Counted from the first letter of the stretch, positions 13,447 through 23,272 are shown. The stretch is 32,665 bases of DNA from Treponema sp. (GCA_024402655.1 JAKSTH010000014.1:1-32665); one strand, 5' to 3'. Notes: generated by a model from the sequence alone, not told the origin. Translations and numbers: made by a program.

Positions 13447-15513
13447 ATGAAAAAAATTAAATTTGTAATTGCTGCATTATTATTATTTACAGCTCGCACA
13501 TTTGCCCAGGAAACAACATATTCGGCAGGTATGACTGTACCAAAAGAGGGGATAAGAAGCAGTGATGAAGGCTTTGCAGCCCAGGAATTTAGACTTGGAG
13601 TGCAGGCATATTATAAAGGAGCTTTTAATGAAGCTATTGCTCAGTTTGAAAAAGCCCTGTCTTATTTACCAAATGATAATTTAATACTTGAATGGCTGGG
13701 AAATGCCTATTATAGAGCCGGTATGGAAGGTTCTGCTTTATCTTACTGGCAGACTTGTTCAGAAAACGGATACGGTGGTCTTTTACTTCAAAACAAAATT
13801 GAAATTGTTAGAGAAAGACGTGTAACTGGGGATGTGGCTGAAAAAACAATGAAGCTTTCTGAAACAGGAAGTTTTGACGGTTTTTATAATGGAAATCATA
13901 TTTTTAGTGGTCCAATTTCTATTCTTCCAAATATGGATGGTACTTTCTGGATTACAGCATATAATTCTAATGAACTTTTACTTTTAAATCTTAATGGAAA
14001 AGTTTTAGACCGTATTACAGGTCCTATAAATGGTTTTGACAGTCCTCTTGATATAATTAGAACTAATGATGGTTCTCTGCTTGTTACTGAATTGGCAGGA
14101 GACAGAATTGCTGTTTTAGATGAAAATGGTAAATTCCAAAAATATATAGGTTCAAAAGGTCGTGGGCTTGGTCAAATGGTTGGCCCTCAGTATTTAGCAA
14201 TAGATTATCTTGATAGAATCTATGTTACAGATTACGGAAACAGAAGAGTTGATGTTTTTGATAAAGACGGAAACCCTTTATATTATTTTGGTGGAAAACA
14301 GCCTGGTTTTGGTGGTTTAAAAGGACCAACAGGAATTATTATTGAAGGCGACAGCGTATTTGTTGCAGATGATGATTATGGTTGTATTTTCGAATTTGAC
14401 CGTTCTGGAAATTATATTCGTGAATTAGTTGAACAGAAAACTCTTAATCATCCTGAAGCGTTAAAAAAATGGAATGATACTGTAATTGTCTGCGACAAAA
14501 ATAAAATCATTTCTGTTGATATGGAAACTGGTTCTTTATTTGAATATGCAAATACAGGAAACGGACCTTCTAGAATTACAGCCGCTGCGGCAGATGTAAA
14601 CAACAATGTACTTGTTACAGATTTTACTGCCAACGAAGTTTATGTTATGTCTAAAATGCAGGAACTTGTTGGTGGATTGTTTGTACAGATTGAAAATGTA
14701 GATGCTTCCAAGTTCCCTCAAGTTACAGTTGAAGTAAAAGTTGAAAACAGACACAGACAGCCTGTTGTAGGTTTACAGGAAGAAAACTTTTATTTTCTTG
14801 AAAATAAGAGACCTGTAAGCGGTTTAAAATACAAAGGAAGTGCTGCAAATAATACATACGGTGATATTACTTTAATAATTGACCGTTCAAATAAAACTGC
14901 TGCTTATAAAACTGAAGTAGAAACTGCAGTAAAAGAAATTGCAGCTGCTATGGGTGGAAAAGGAACTTTAAGAGTAATTTCTGCAAGTTCTATTCCTTCT
15001 ACAGAATATATTGGTAGTCCAGACAGAATTGGTAATTTTAATATGGATGCTTTAAAGAATCCTGAAACTAAAAATGTTAAAATTGACCTTGCTCTAAGAC
15101 TTGCTGCAAATGATTTAATAAATGCTGCAAAAAAACGAACAATCATTTATATAACAGACGGAACTGCTTCTTATGAAGGTTTTGACGAATATAATATGTC
15201 TGAAATCACTTCATACTTAAATAACAACTCCATTGATTTTTCAATAATTCAGGTAAATCAGGGAGCATTAGATTCTGAATTACAGTACTTAATTGATAAT
15301 ACTTGCGGCGAAAACTATTACGTTTATAGACCAGAAGGACTTTCTTCAATCTATCGTGATTTTATTAATATTCCTCAAGGTGTGTATCAGTTAACATTTA
15401 ATTCTACCTTGCCAACTAATTTTGGTGAAAAGTTCCTGCCACTGGAAGTTGAAGTATATCTTTTGAATAGAAGTGGAAGAACAGAAACTGGTTATTTTGC
15501 ACCATTGCAATAA
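13447..15513 (+). CDS. Exported protein with TPR, NHL beta-propeller and vWA-like domains
   Basis: A signal peptide (residues 1-20, cleavage after ARTFA) sends this 688-aa protein to the periplasm or beyond. Residues 45-110 hold two TPR units (GVQAYYKGAFNEAIAQFEKA, WLGNAYYRAGMEGSALSYWQ). Residues 145-400 carry NHL-type propeller blades (LDIIRTNDGSLLVTELAGDR, LAIDYLDRIYVTDYGNRRVD, GIIIEGDSVFVADDDYG). Residues 425-660 look like a von Willebrand A domain: ITLIIDRSNKT with Asp479 in place of a full DxSxS metal site (third position is Lys), and IYITDGTAS with Asp571. A scaffold or adhesion-like function is plausible but not shown. It ends the surE operon and faces the large minus-strand ORF with a 13-base gap and no clear terminator. 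Confidence 0.85.
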   Translation: MKKIKFVIAALLLFTARTFAQETTYSAGMTVPKEGIRSSDEGFAAQEFRLGVQAYYKGAFNEAIAQFEKALSYLPNDNLILEWLGNAYYRAGMEGSALSYWQTCSENGYGGLLLQNKIEIVRERRVTGDVAEKTMKLSETGSFDGFYNGNHIFSGPISILPNMDGTFWITAYNSNELLLLNLNGKVLDRITGPINGFDSPLDIIRTNDGSLLVTELAGDRIAVLDENGKFQKYIGSKGRGLGQMVGPQYLAIDYLDRIYVTDYGNRRVDVFDKDGNPLYYFGGKQPGFGGLKGPTGIIIEGDSVFVADDDYGCIFEFDRSGNYIRELVEQKTLNHPEALKKWNDTVIVCDKNKIISVDMETGSLFEYANTGNGPSRITAAAADVNNNVLVTDFTANEVYVMSKMQELVGGLFVQIENVDASKFPQVTVEVKVENRHRQPVVGLQEENFYFLENKRPVSGLKYKGSAANNTYGDITLIIDRSNKTAAYKTEVETAVKEIAAAMGGKGTLRVISASSIPSTEYIGSPDRIGNFNMDALKNPETKNVKIDLALRLAANDLINAAKKRTIIYITDGTASYEGFDEYNMSEITSYLNNNSIDFSIIQVNQGALDSELQYLIDNTCGENYYVYRPEGLSSIYRDFINIPQGVYQLTFNSTLPTNFGEKFLPLEVEVYLLNRSGRTETGYFAPLQ

Positions 15514-15526
15514 TTAATTCTGACTT

Positions 15527-18500
15527 TTAGAAAGTAAGTTTTACTCCAATCGAATACTCAAGGTTAAGGTTCAAGGCCTTTTCCTGAGTATAAATAAATG
15601 CTGTGCCCAATGAACTGTTAACTGTAAACTGTTTTCCAAAGCTTGTGGCGGTTGAATGAGTAAATCTATATTCCTGCTTAGACATTCCATTAATTTTTCC
15701 AAAAGAAACATTTAATATTTCTTTTCTTATGATTTCTCTTGCGACATCTTTTTCAGGATCAACAAATTTTGCTCTTAAAGCAATCAAAAGGCTTTCTGTT
15801 CCGTTATGACTCCATGTTCCACCAAAAACAAGCTGCCAGTTATCTTTTCCAGAAATATTAAAATCTAAAGAACTGCGAACTGTATTTTTATTGTCCATGT
15901 AGCATAACAAAGCCTGTGAAGATGTAATTTTCCAAGTTACATTGGATCGGGATGCTGGTATTTTAAGTTGTGCAGAAATAGATGAGTTAAATTCATCTTG
16001 AGAGAACCAATTGAATAATTTAAGCTTACCTTTACTTCCTAAAAGATTTACAAAGAAATGATTCATTACTGCTTTTAACTGGTATACATCATTTATATTG
16101 CTGCTGGTAATTGTGTCTCTGGTTAAAGAAGTTGTAAATGAAACTGGAATGAATAAATCTTTTATAGATGCGGCCAAAGGTCTTTTCCATGTAAACTCAT
16201 ATTTAGAATTATAGGCACTTGAAACTCCTGGAGTATTCTGTAATTTTTGAGCCTGATTAGAATCGAATAATTCATAGAATGGAATAGAGTTGTAGAACCA
16301 CGATAAATCACTTTGATTGCGGAATAATTCAAATAAATCTTCACCGTAATTAAATAAAGCTGTATTTTCCTGTGTATTGTTTGCTTTTTTAGAATATGTG
16401 AAAGAGAAAGAATTATTTTTAATTTTAAATGGAACAGTCAGATTAAATGAAGAAACAGTTGATAAAGCCTGCATCTGATTTTTGTCTGTAGTTCCAGAAA
16501 GGGTAAAACTAAGCTGTGGATTAATATTATTACTAATTTTGTAAGCTAGATTTGTATTTATAGAAGATGTTCTTTGAGTTGAATTGGAACTTCCATTTGA
16601 GAATTGATATAAAAATATATCTGCCCAGCTTACTGCTGCATTTGAAAGCTGAAGAGTGTAAGATTCATCAGTTTCTTTTTGTGTAAGATTTATACTTGTT
16701 GCGGAAGATAATTTTGTCTTGCCAATTGGAATGTCAAATTTTAAATTTCCTGCATATTTTTGTTTGAACTTTTGGTTCTGTTGTTCTGCTGAAGTATTAA
16801 ATGAAATATTTACCGGCACTGAATATGCCAGAAAATCCATAGTGATAGAATCATCTTTTTTTACCTGTGAATCATTAAGATTGTAAATAAAGTTTTCTTC
16901 AAAGGTAATAAAGTCAAATAAAGGCGCATTTGTTTTAATTGAATAACCTGTGTTTTCTAAAGATAATGACTTTTCTTTTGAAAGAGAAATAAGCAGATGA
17001 GTAGCAATATCTGTTTTAAGTAAAGAGATGCCTCCATCAAAATATAAATCTGAATAAGGAGCATGGTTTTGTGCTTGAGAAAGTGGAATTACTTCTGAAA
17101 CCTGAGATTTTAAGTTTACATATCCGTTATATAAAACAGGTTCTTCGTTTTTATTTGTAAAAATTGTTTCTTTTTTATATGAAGTTTCGAAAATATTTTT
17201 TAAGTTTAATTTATAGTTGGTCTGAGTATAATAAAGTTTTCCACAGATAAAAGTTCCTTTTTGTATTAATAAATCTTTTTGATTAATATTAATAATCAGC
17301 TGCTGGTGATTAGGCGCAATCAAAGAATTTATATAAAGAGAATATTCAGATTCAGGAATAAGCGTATTGTCTATGTAAAGAAGATTTTCTTTAACATCAA
17401 CTGTAAGTGTATGATACTCTGTTTTATTTTCCAGGGCATTTGTTAAAGCAATATAATTTTTAAGGACCATATTGCTAAGTTCAATTTTTATGGCAGTTTG
17501 TTTTGTCCCACTGTTGTCTAAAATAAAAGTAAGCCCTGTGGAATCTGAAACAGAAGATGAAGGCTCGCTGAAAGAAGAGAATGCAAAATCAAAGTTGATT
17601 CTGCTGTAATCTGAAAATTGTGCTGCATGGAAGTAGGAATCTGCTGTAATAAGTGATTCATTGTCTGTAAAAGCTGTCTCATCAGTGTTCCAGGTAATTA
17701 AATCATTATAAGATTTTGATGAAAAATATTTTTCATAGGCTGGAGAATTATTTGCCTGTACAAAAGTTGAAGAAACCTGGATTTTGTCTGAGCTTTTTAC
17801 AACAATGCCGTCTTTTTTTAGTTCATATGGACCTATGGAAATTTTTCCACTTGTTTGTGACGAACTTCCTTTATAAATAATAATTCGCCCGTTTTTTTCA
17901 TTAGTAAGAAGGGCCTGCTGAATTGGAGTAACCGGAAGAACTAAAATCTGCCACTGGTTATTTTGAGCTTCAGATAAATCTAATTGTGAAAGTTCCCAAA
18001 CAGGATAATTTTCTTCAAGATTCTGGTTTGTGTTGTTATATGGAACTCCCAGCTGTAAAAAAACTTTATATCCAGATAAATCTTCGGTGCTTTCTTTTTT
18101 TACTGCAAGTTCCAGTTCATTAATATTGCTTAATGATTCTGGAACAGAAAGTTTTATGTCCATAGAAGTCCAGTTTTGATCAGATTCAAAATTCCATACT
18201 ACAGGAAGTTTATTGCCTGTAATTTCAAGGTCGGCTTCGCCTTTTTTCTCCTGAAGTTTGCCTTTTGATTCAGCTGAAAGAGGGAGGGATGGAATTATTG
18301 GAATTATTTGAGTTTCGCACATGGCAGACTGACTGTGATAGTATGTTTGATTTCCGCCATTTTCATTTTGATTTACAACATATACATCTGTAGTATTACT
18401 GTTTTCAAAGGCTACAGATGCAGTATCTTTAATTACAAAATTGTCTTTTTCATATTTAAGGCCGCTGCTTAAAGCTATGTAGTTTGAATGATTTGAGTTT

Positions 18501-20110
18501 TCTGTGCTGTATTTTATAAATGGTGTAAATGGAATTTTTGCAGTGACAGTGACATCAGCTGAAAATTTAGGGGTAAAGTTATAGGCAAAACCGGCACCTG
18601 TTGTAATAGTACCACTATCTGTTGTGGCAGCCTGTTCTCTCCAGGTAATATCAATTCTGTCTGTATCTGAAACTTTTTGGTTTATTGTTACAAAGCCAGA
18701 TGTTGATGAATATTCAAAATTATAAACAGGCAGCCCATTTATATTTATAGCAATACTATTGTTGTCTATATTTCGTCCAATATCAAAATTTGTAACTGGA
18801 GACAACGAGCGTTTTAAAATCTTAAGACTTTCAGAATTTTTTCCAGTAAGATACAAATATGGGCTGACATTTGCAAAAGGGAATCGATTCTCTGGTTCTG
18901 TAAAATCTGTTTCATTTTTATCTGAAGGAAAAATCAAAACATTTGTATTCTTTTCATTAAAAAAATCTTCTGCCAGTTGTGTAAAATCTTGTGCAGATGT
19001 AATTACTGAATATTCAGGAAGCTCTTGAAATGTAATTCCATTTATAACAGAAATGTCGCTGTTAGTTTCTGCTCCAAGATTATAAGCGGAGGCAATGGCA
19101 AAAGGTGAAAAGCCTTTGTTGTTTTGTAAAAGAAGGGCGTTTTTTTCTTCTACAGTAATATTGTAATCATAAGCATAATCTGAAAGATTTATGTTCTTGT
19201 ATTCTTTAGAAAAATATTTCTGTGTTTTACCAAGGAAAGATGAAGCATTGTCATAAGTGCCTAAAATGGAATCCAAATCTGTCATGGCAGAAGGATTTTC
19301 AAAAGTAACAATTATTTTAGTTTGATTTTCCAGGGTAGAGTCAAAAGCTGCTGATGAAATTGCAAGAAAACATTTTGCAGAAGAAATAAGATATTCTGAT
19401 TTATCCAGTTTTTTATAGTTTTCCCCGTTTATAGTAACTGTGTCAGAAGTCTTTTTTTTCGTATAAACATAAATATCTTTTATTTGGGAAATAATTTGTG
19501 ATGAAGGAATTGTAAAAAATCTGTTTTTTGAATATTGGGCAGCATCAGTTGTAATGTCTGAAACTTTGTTTTTGCCATAAAAAGTTGCAGAACCAGATTT
19601 TGTCATATCATAACGAAGAAGAGCATCTGCAAAAAATTTTTGATTAGTTTTATCCTGCCAGTTTAAAATAATACCTGGTGCTTCATTGTTTCCGCCTCCA
19701 GGATTGTATCCCGACTGCAAAGAAAGATAGTTCTGTGGAAAAACTACATCTCTATTCGAAAACTGGAACTTCTTTAAATAATTTTCTCCAGTGTAATTTA
19801 TAGAGTAAGTATTTTTGTTAAAATTATCTGCAAAATTTATTGAAAAAAGCCAGCTGGAACCAAAAGAAAAATCTCCGGCTAAATCAATTTTTTGGGTAAA
19901 AACCGGCAGAGAAGGTGAAATAACAAAATCTGTTCCATTACCAAATGAAGAATTAATTGCTCCTGAAACAGCTACTTCTGCAGAACCTGAAATTTCATAT
20001 TTAAAAAGTTCATCTTTTTTTTCATCTTTTGTTTGAGCATTTAATTTTTGTACACCAAATAGGGAAGAAAGAAATAAACTGCAGATTATCAGTCTGAAAC
20101 CGTTTTTCAT
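15527..20110 (-). other. Large exported, probably outer-membrane, beta-rich module of the long ORF
   Basis: Codons 394-1920. The signal peptide covers codons 394-418. The body is rich in Ser, Thr, Asn and aromatic residues in alternating beta patterns. A segment INGLPVYNFEYSSTSGFVTI resembles short beta modules of large secreted proteins, and segments around codons 1075-1180 and 1190-1370 look like jelly-roll domains. The last 500 residues show amphipathic strands typical of a beta barrel, and the protein ends in Phe (LNLEYSIGVKLTF), the usual last residue of outer-membrane barrels. I do not recognise the family. Confidence 0.7.
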
Positions 20111-21289
20111 GTTTTGAAGCATTCTGGCTTTATGAACCTTTAATTCAGGATGTTTTTGACTCATATTTAAAATCGCTTTTTCAACTTTTTGTTTTTTATC
20201 TGTGCCATCATCAAAAAGTTCCTGCTGACTTGGTCTTTCTTCTTTTTCAATATTTTCAAGGCCAACGCCTATAAGACGTACACCTCTGTTTACTTCCCAT
20301 TTTTTTTCAAATAAGTTTTTTAATATTTCATAAAAATGATCTAAAGTAGAAATGTTTTTATCGAAAGTTTGTCTTATAGAAACAGTGGAAAAATCTTCAT
20401 AACGGATTTTAATCATTGCGGTACGTGAAAAACCTTTTTCTTTAAGAAGCCGGAACATTATTGAATAAGCAAGGTTCAGAATTACAGTTTCCAGTGCATA
20501 AGAATCATTTACATCATAAGGGAAAGTTGTTTCGGCACTAATAGAATGACTTTTTGCTTCTTTTCCAAAACGGTCGTCATCAAACTTTCCACGAACAACG
20601 TTATAAAGAAAACTTCCCTGATTTTCACCAAACATAAATTGAAGTGTTTCCAGAGGTTTTTCATAAATATCTCTTGTAGTTTTTATGCCACAACCGTTTA
20701 ATCTTTCCAGAGTTTTTGTGCCAAGACCAAATACTTTCTTAAGTGGAAGATTCAGCATAAATTCTTTTTCTGTTCCAGGCTGTACAATATACAATCCATC
20801 TGGTTTTTTCATGTCTGAAGCTATTTTTGCATGATACTTGGACTGTGCAATTCCAACTGAAACAGTAAGCCCTGTTTTTTCAAAAATTTCTTTTTTGATT
20901 TGTGCTGCAATTTCCTGTGGCGTTCCAAAAAGTCTTTCCATGCCGGTAATATCAAGAAATGCTTCATCAATAGACATTTGATCTACATCCGGAGAATAAT
21001 TTTTTAAGATTTCCATAATGCCGTAAGAAATTTGAGAATATCGTTCCATACGACCGTAAACATAAATACCATGAGGACACAGTTTATAAGCCTGAGCTGT
21101 TGGCATGGCTGAATGAACACCATATTTTCTGGCTTCGTAGCTGGCAGTGGAAACAACACTTCTTCTGTCTTCTGGTTTTCCACCAACAATAACAGGTTTA
21201 CCTCTATACTCCGGGTGATCCAGCTGTTCTACAGAAGCAAAAAACGCGTCTAAATCAACATGTAAATACCAGTGTTGAATTTTTTCCAT
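15527..21289 (-). CDS. dinB: Continuous ORF joining DNA polymerase IV to a large exported beta-rich protein
   Basis: One 1920-codon frame runs without a stop. Residues 1-391 are a complete Y-family DNA polymerase IV; at residue 394 a second methionine begins a typical signal peptide (MKNGFRLIICSLFLSSLFGV, then QKLNA before the likely cut) followed by about 1500 residues of beta-rich exported protein. A cytoplasmic polymerase and an exported protein make little sense as one polypeptide. Possibilities are internal initiation at codon 390 or 394 (no good Shine-Dalgarno there), a true fusion, or a lost stop codon. In the +1 frame a TGA overlaps the internal ATG (ATGA), the usual layout of two coupled genes, so a small indel could have joined them. 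The ORF start overlaps the upstream stop by one base (TAATG). See the two sub-entries. Confidence 0.85.
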   Translation of the reverse strand: MEKIQHWYLHVDLDAFFASVEQLDHPEYRGKPVIVGGKPEDRRSVVSTASYEARKYGVHSAMPTAQAYKLCPHGIYVYGRMERYSQISYGIMEILKNYSPDVDQMSIDEAFLDITGMERLFGTPQEIAAQIKKEIFEKTGLTVSVGIAQSKYHAKIASDMKKPDGLYIVQPGTEKEFMLNLPLKKVFGLGTKTLERLNGCGIKTTRDIYEKPLETLQFMFGENQGSFLYNVVRGKFDDDRFGKEAKSHSISAETTFPYDVNDSYALETVILNLAYSIMFRLLKEKGFSRTAMIKIRYEDFSTVSIRQTFDKNISTLDHFYEILKNLFEKKWEVNRGVRLIGVGLENIEKEERPSQQELFDDGTDKKQKVEKAILNMSQKHPELKVHKARMLQNMKNGFRLIICSLFLSSLFGVQKLNAQTKDEKKDELFKYEISGSAEVAVSGAINSSFGNGTDFVISPSLPVFTQKIDLAGDFSFGSSWLFSINFADNFNKNTYSINYTGENYLKKFQFSNRDVVFPQNYLSLQSGYNPGGGNNEAPGIILNWQDKTNQKFFADALLRYDMTKSGSATFYGKNKVSDITTDAAQYSKNRFFTIPSSQIISQIKDIYVYTKKKTSDTVTINGENYKKLDKSEYLISSAKCFLAISSAAFDSTLENQTKIIVTFENPSAMTDLDSILGTYDNASSFLGKTQKYFSKEYKNINLSDYAYDYNITVEEKNALLLQNNKGFSPFAIASAYNLGAETNSDISVINGITFQELPEYSVITSAQDFTQLAEDFFNEKNTNVLIFPSDKNETDFTEPENRFPFANVSPYLYLTGKNSESLKILKRSLSPVTNFDIGRNIDNNSIAININGLPVYNFEYSSTSGFVTINQKVSDTDRIDITWREQAATTDSGTITTGAGFAYNFTPKFSADVTVTAKIPFTPFIKYSTENSNHSNYIALSSGLKYEKDNFVIKDTASVAFENSNTTDVYVVNQNENGGNQTYYHSQSAMCETQIIPIIPSLPLSAESKGKLQEKKGEADLEITGNKLPVVWNFESDQNWTSMDIKLSVPESLSNINELELAVKKESTEDLSGYKVFLQLGVPYNNTNQNLEENYPVWELSQLDLSEAQNNQWQILVLPVTPIQQALLTNEKNGRIIIYKGSSSQTSGKISIGPYELKKDGIVVKSSDKIQVSSTFVQANNSPAYEKYFSSKSYNDLITWNTDETAFTDNESLITADSYFHAAQFSDYSRINFDFAFSSFSEPSSSVSDSTGLTFILDNSGTKQTAIKIELSNMVLKNYIALTNALENKTEYHTLTVDVKENLLYIDNTLIPESEYSLYINSLIAPNHQQLIININQKDLLIQKGTFICGKLYYTQTNYKLNLKNIFETSYKKETIFTNKNEEPVLYNGYVNLKSQVSEVIPLSQAQNHAPYSDLYFDGGISLLKTDIATHLLISLSKEKSLSLENTGYSIKTNAPLFDFITFEENFIYNLNDSQVKKDDSITMDFLAYSVPVNISFNTSAEQQNQKFKQKYAGNLKFDIPIGKTKLSSATSINLTQKETDESYTLQLSNAAVSWADIFLYQFSNGSSNSTQRTSSINTNLAYKISNNINPQLSFTLSGTTDKNQMQALSTVSSFNLTVPFKIKNNSFSFTYSKKANNTQENTALFNYGEDLFELFRNQSDLSWFYNSIPFYELFDSNQAQKLQNTPGVSSAYNSKYEFTWKRPLAASIKDLFIPVSFTTSLTRDTITSSNINDVYQLKAVMNHFFVNLLGSKGKLKLFNWFSQDEFNSSISAQLKIPASRSNVTWKITSSQALLCYMDNKNTVRSSLDFNISGKDNWQLVFGGTWSHNGTESLLIALRAKFVDPEKDVAREIIRKEILNVSFGKINGMSKQEYRFTHSTATSFGKQFTVNSSLGTAFIYTQEKALNLNLEYSIGVKLTF
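20111..21289 (-). other. dinB: DinB (DNA polymerase IV) module of the long ORF
   Basis: Codons 1-393. Catalytic carboxylates are visible as D12 (HVDLDAFFASVE) and D108-E109 (MSIDEAFLD). Other motifs are RKYGVHSAMP, VSVGIAQSKYHAKIASD and the helix-hairpin-helix region LKKVFGLGTKTLERLNGCGI. The little-finger domain follows, then the beta-clamp motif QQELF (355-359) and the usual C-terminal helix ending KARML. The polymerase is thus complete and would perform error-prone bypass synthesis in the cytoplasm. Confidence 0.93.
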
Positions 21290-23217
21290 TATTTGCCACC
21301 TGCAGAAATAGTTTTTGTGTAGATTTTATGAGTATTGTTTTCTTCTACAAGAACTTTTACATTAATTGTTCCATTTACAGTTTCAGTTCCATAACTAAAA
21401 GTTGTGTTTTTTGGAGGATAAACAGGAATCAGAAAATTAGACTGATTTGCACTTGTCTGCTGATAATAATTTTCGGAATACAAAACAGGATTTCCATCTT
21501 CATCTGTAAGATTTAATTCCATACATTTAACATTTTCATTTAAAGAAATAGAAATTGTTCTGTAAATATTTTCAAAAATATTTTTATCATTATAGCTTAT
21601 ATTAATAATCTGACCGTTGGTGTCTTCTACTACTTCTACTTGAGAATTATCAATTTTTGCTTCTGGATCAGAAAAAGAAACTTTATTAACAATCAGACAG
21701 ACAATCATAAAAACAAAATAAGCAGTAAAAATAGTAATTACAAAAACCCGTCTTTTAGAAAATTTATTCTGGATGGCAATAAGAATACGGAGCCACATAA
21801 TAAAAATTGGGAGAACACAAAGGGCATAGGCAAAAACTGCAATATTACTAGAGGCAAGAAATTGTTTTAAGCCGGAAGCCTGATTGGAAATATAAAGAAG
21901 ATTTATATATGGAATGTAAATTAAAATAAAAATCAGGAAGAATACAATGTGAATCCAGTTTTTGTGAAAAATCAGCAGAAGAATTGAGCATAAACAAAGG
22001 AACAAAAATAAAGGGAAAAGAGAAATATCTGCAAGACAGAAAATACATTCATTTAAAAATGTTGTCATTACAATCAGTAAATCTATTGAACGCTCTCCGT
22101 AACTTTTTTTATGAAACAAAAGTTCCATAAGGTAAAAAGTAGAAATTAATGCTGAACCAATAATTATAGCAAGAACAGGTAGTCCAAAAGCTGTTTGTGC
22201 CGTTTGACCTCCTTTTGTGGCTGCCATGTAAATCAGTTTTGCAAAATACCATCCCCCTATGGTAAGAATAAAAGTTACTGGAATTGTGTACCAGTTTTTT
22301 CTGATTTCTTTCCAGACTGCAGAACGGATACTGCTGTTTAAATATGCAAGAACAAATACAAATGCAAGACTTAAAAAAGTCATAACAATAAGGATTTTTA
22401 TAATTGTATATTCCGAAAGCCAGAATTTCTTATTTCCAATTCTAAACATTAAAGAATGATAGTCATTATCAGAATTTTTATTTTTTGTGTAATCATCTAA
22501 AAATGCAGAAACAACTCTTGAAACTTTTTCCTGTGAAACTGTTTCCAGATTAAAGCCTGCAGAAATAACAGGAATACTATGCTGGGCAAAACTGCTGAAA
22601 ACAGGATTAGTGTTAAAATTTAATTTTGAAAGCTGGCTTAAATAGTAAACTGGTAAATCTTGAGAAAGTCGCTCATTAATATAAGCATCATATGTAGAAT
22701 TTATAAGCCAGGAAGGGGAAGTTTGTCCTTCTGAACCTGTTTGAACAGTATTTTTTTTAGAATCTAAATCCAGAATAAAGGCGGTATAATTTTTGTCTGC
22801 ATCAATATTGTTTAAAAAAGATTTGCTTCCATCAACAACTAAAAGGCCTTCTGAATCTACATCGGTTCCATAGATAAAAAGCAGGGTAGAATTAAAATTT
22901 CTGTAAATAAGGTCGCTGATTAAATCAAAAACTAAATTCTGATTTTTGTAAGCACTTTCCATTTTTATACAAATAATCAGGTTATTTTGATCGTATGGAT
23001 TTTGTCTGTCAAAATGAAGAACAATATTGTATGGAAAAGTATTGTCGCCAGAAGCTATAATTTCCTGTTTTTCCAGGTTAAAATTCAAATCGGAAAAAAA
23101 ACTGTATATGTTATCACAAAGTGAGATTCCCTTAGGCACACTGTTTTGACTAGAAAGAGAAGGTAATAAAAATATCAGTAAAAATAATGATAAGAATATT
23201 TTTTTTAGGGAAATCAT
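21289..23217 (-). CDS. Polytopic membrane protein with large extracytoplasmic N-terminal domain
   Basis: The 642-aa product has a signal anchor (residues 1-24), an extracytoplasmic domain (about 25-275), seven to eight membrane helices (about 280-510) and a second extracytoplasmic beta-rich domain (about 520-642). The first domain faintly resembles the M28 aminopeptidase fold: NIVLHFDRQ, LLFIYGTDVDSEGLLVVDGS, TAFILDLDS and HSIPVISAG lie in the order of the M28 segments, but the metal ligands are mostly lost. It could be a pseudo-peptidase or unrelated. Its stop overlaps the dinB start by one base, so the two are one transcription unit. Function unknown. No strong Shine-Dalgarno precedes ATG 23217. 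Confidence 0.8.
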   Translation of the reverse strand: MISLKKIFLSLFLLIFLLPSLSSQNSVPKGISLCDNIYSFFSDLNFNLEKQEIIASGDNTFPYNIVLHFDRQNPYDQNNLIICIKMESAYKNQNLVFDLISDLIYRNFNSTLLFIYGTDVDSEGLLVVDGSKSFLNNIDADKNYTAFILDLDSKKNTVQTGSEGQTSPSWLINSTYDAYINERLSQDLPVYYLSQLSKLNFNTNPVFSSFAQHSIPVISAGFNLETVSQEKVSRVVSAFLDDYTKNKNSDNDYHSLMFRIGNKKFWLSEYTIIKILIVMTFLSLAFVFVLAYLNSSIRSAVWKEIRKNWYTIPVTFILTIGGWYFAKLIYMAATKGGQTAQTAFGLPVLAIIIGSALISTFYLMELLFHKKSYGERSIDLLIVMTTFLNECIFCLADISLFPLFLFLCLCSILLLIFHKNWIHIVFFLIFILIYIPYINLLYISNQASGLKQFLASSNIAVFAYALCVLPIFIMWLRILIAIQNKFSKRRVFVITIFTAYFVFMIVCLIVNKVSFSDPEAKIDNSQVEVVEDTNGQIINISYNDKNIFENIYRTISISLNENVKCMELNLTDEDGNPVLYSENYYQQTSANQSNFLIPVYPPKNTTFSYGTETVNGTINVKVLVEENNTHKIYTKTISAGGK

Positions 23218-23243
23218 CCTATCTTCAGTTTATTATTTAAGTG

Positions 23244-23272
23244 TTTACAATGCAAGACCCATAATGTATAAT
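23244..23272 (+). promoter_or_regulatory. sigma70-type promoter of the plus-strand operon ending in ligA
   Basis: TTTACA (23244-23249), 17-base spacer, TATAAT (23267-23272). The -10 box is perfect and the -35 has five of six matches. The start would be near 23279, about 40 bases before the ATG at 23319. It lies in the 101-base gap shared with the divergent membrane-protein gene. Confidence 0.8.

Noticed and set aside
15514..15545. Bidirectional terminator between the converging genes
   Set aside because: Only a five-base AT-rich stem (ACTTT/AAAGT) is present, overlapping the end of the minus-strand ORF; too weak to call.
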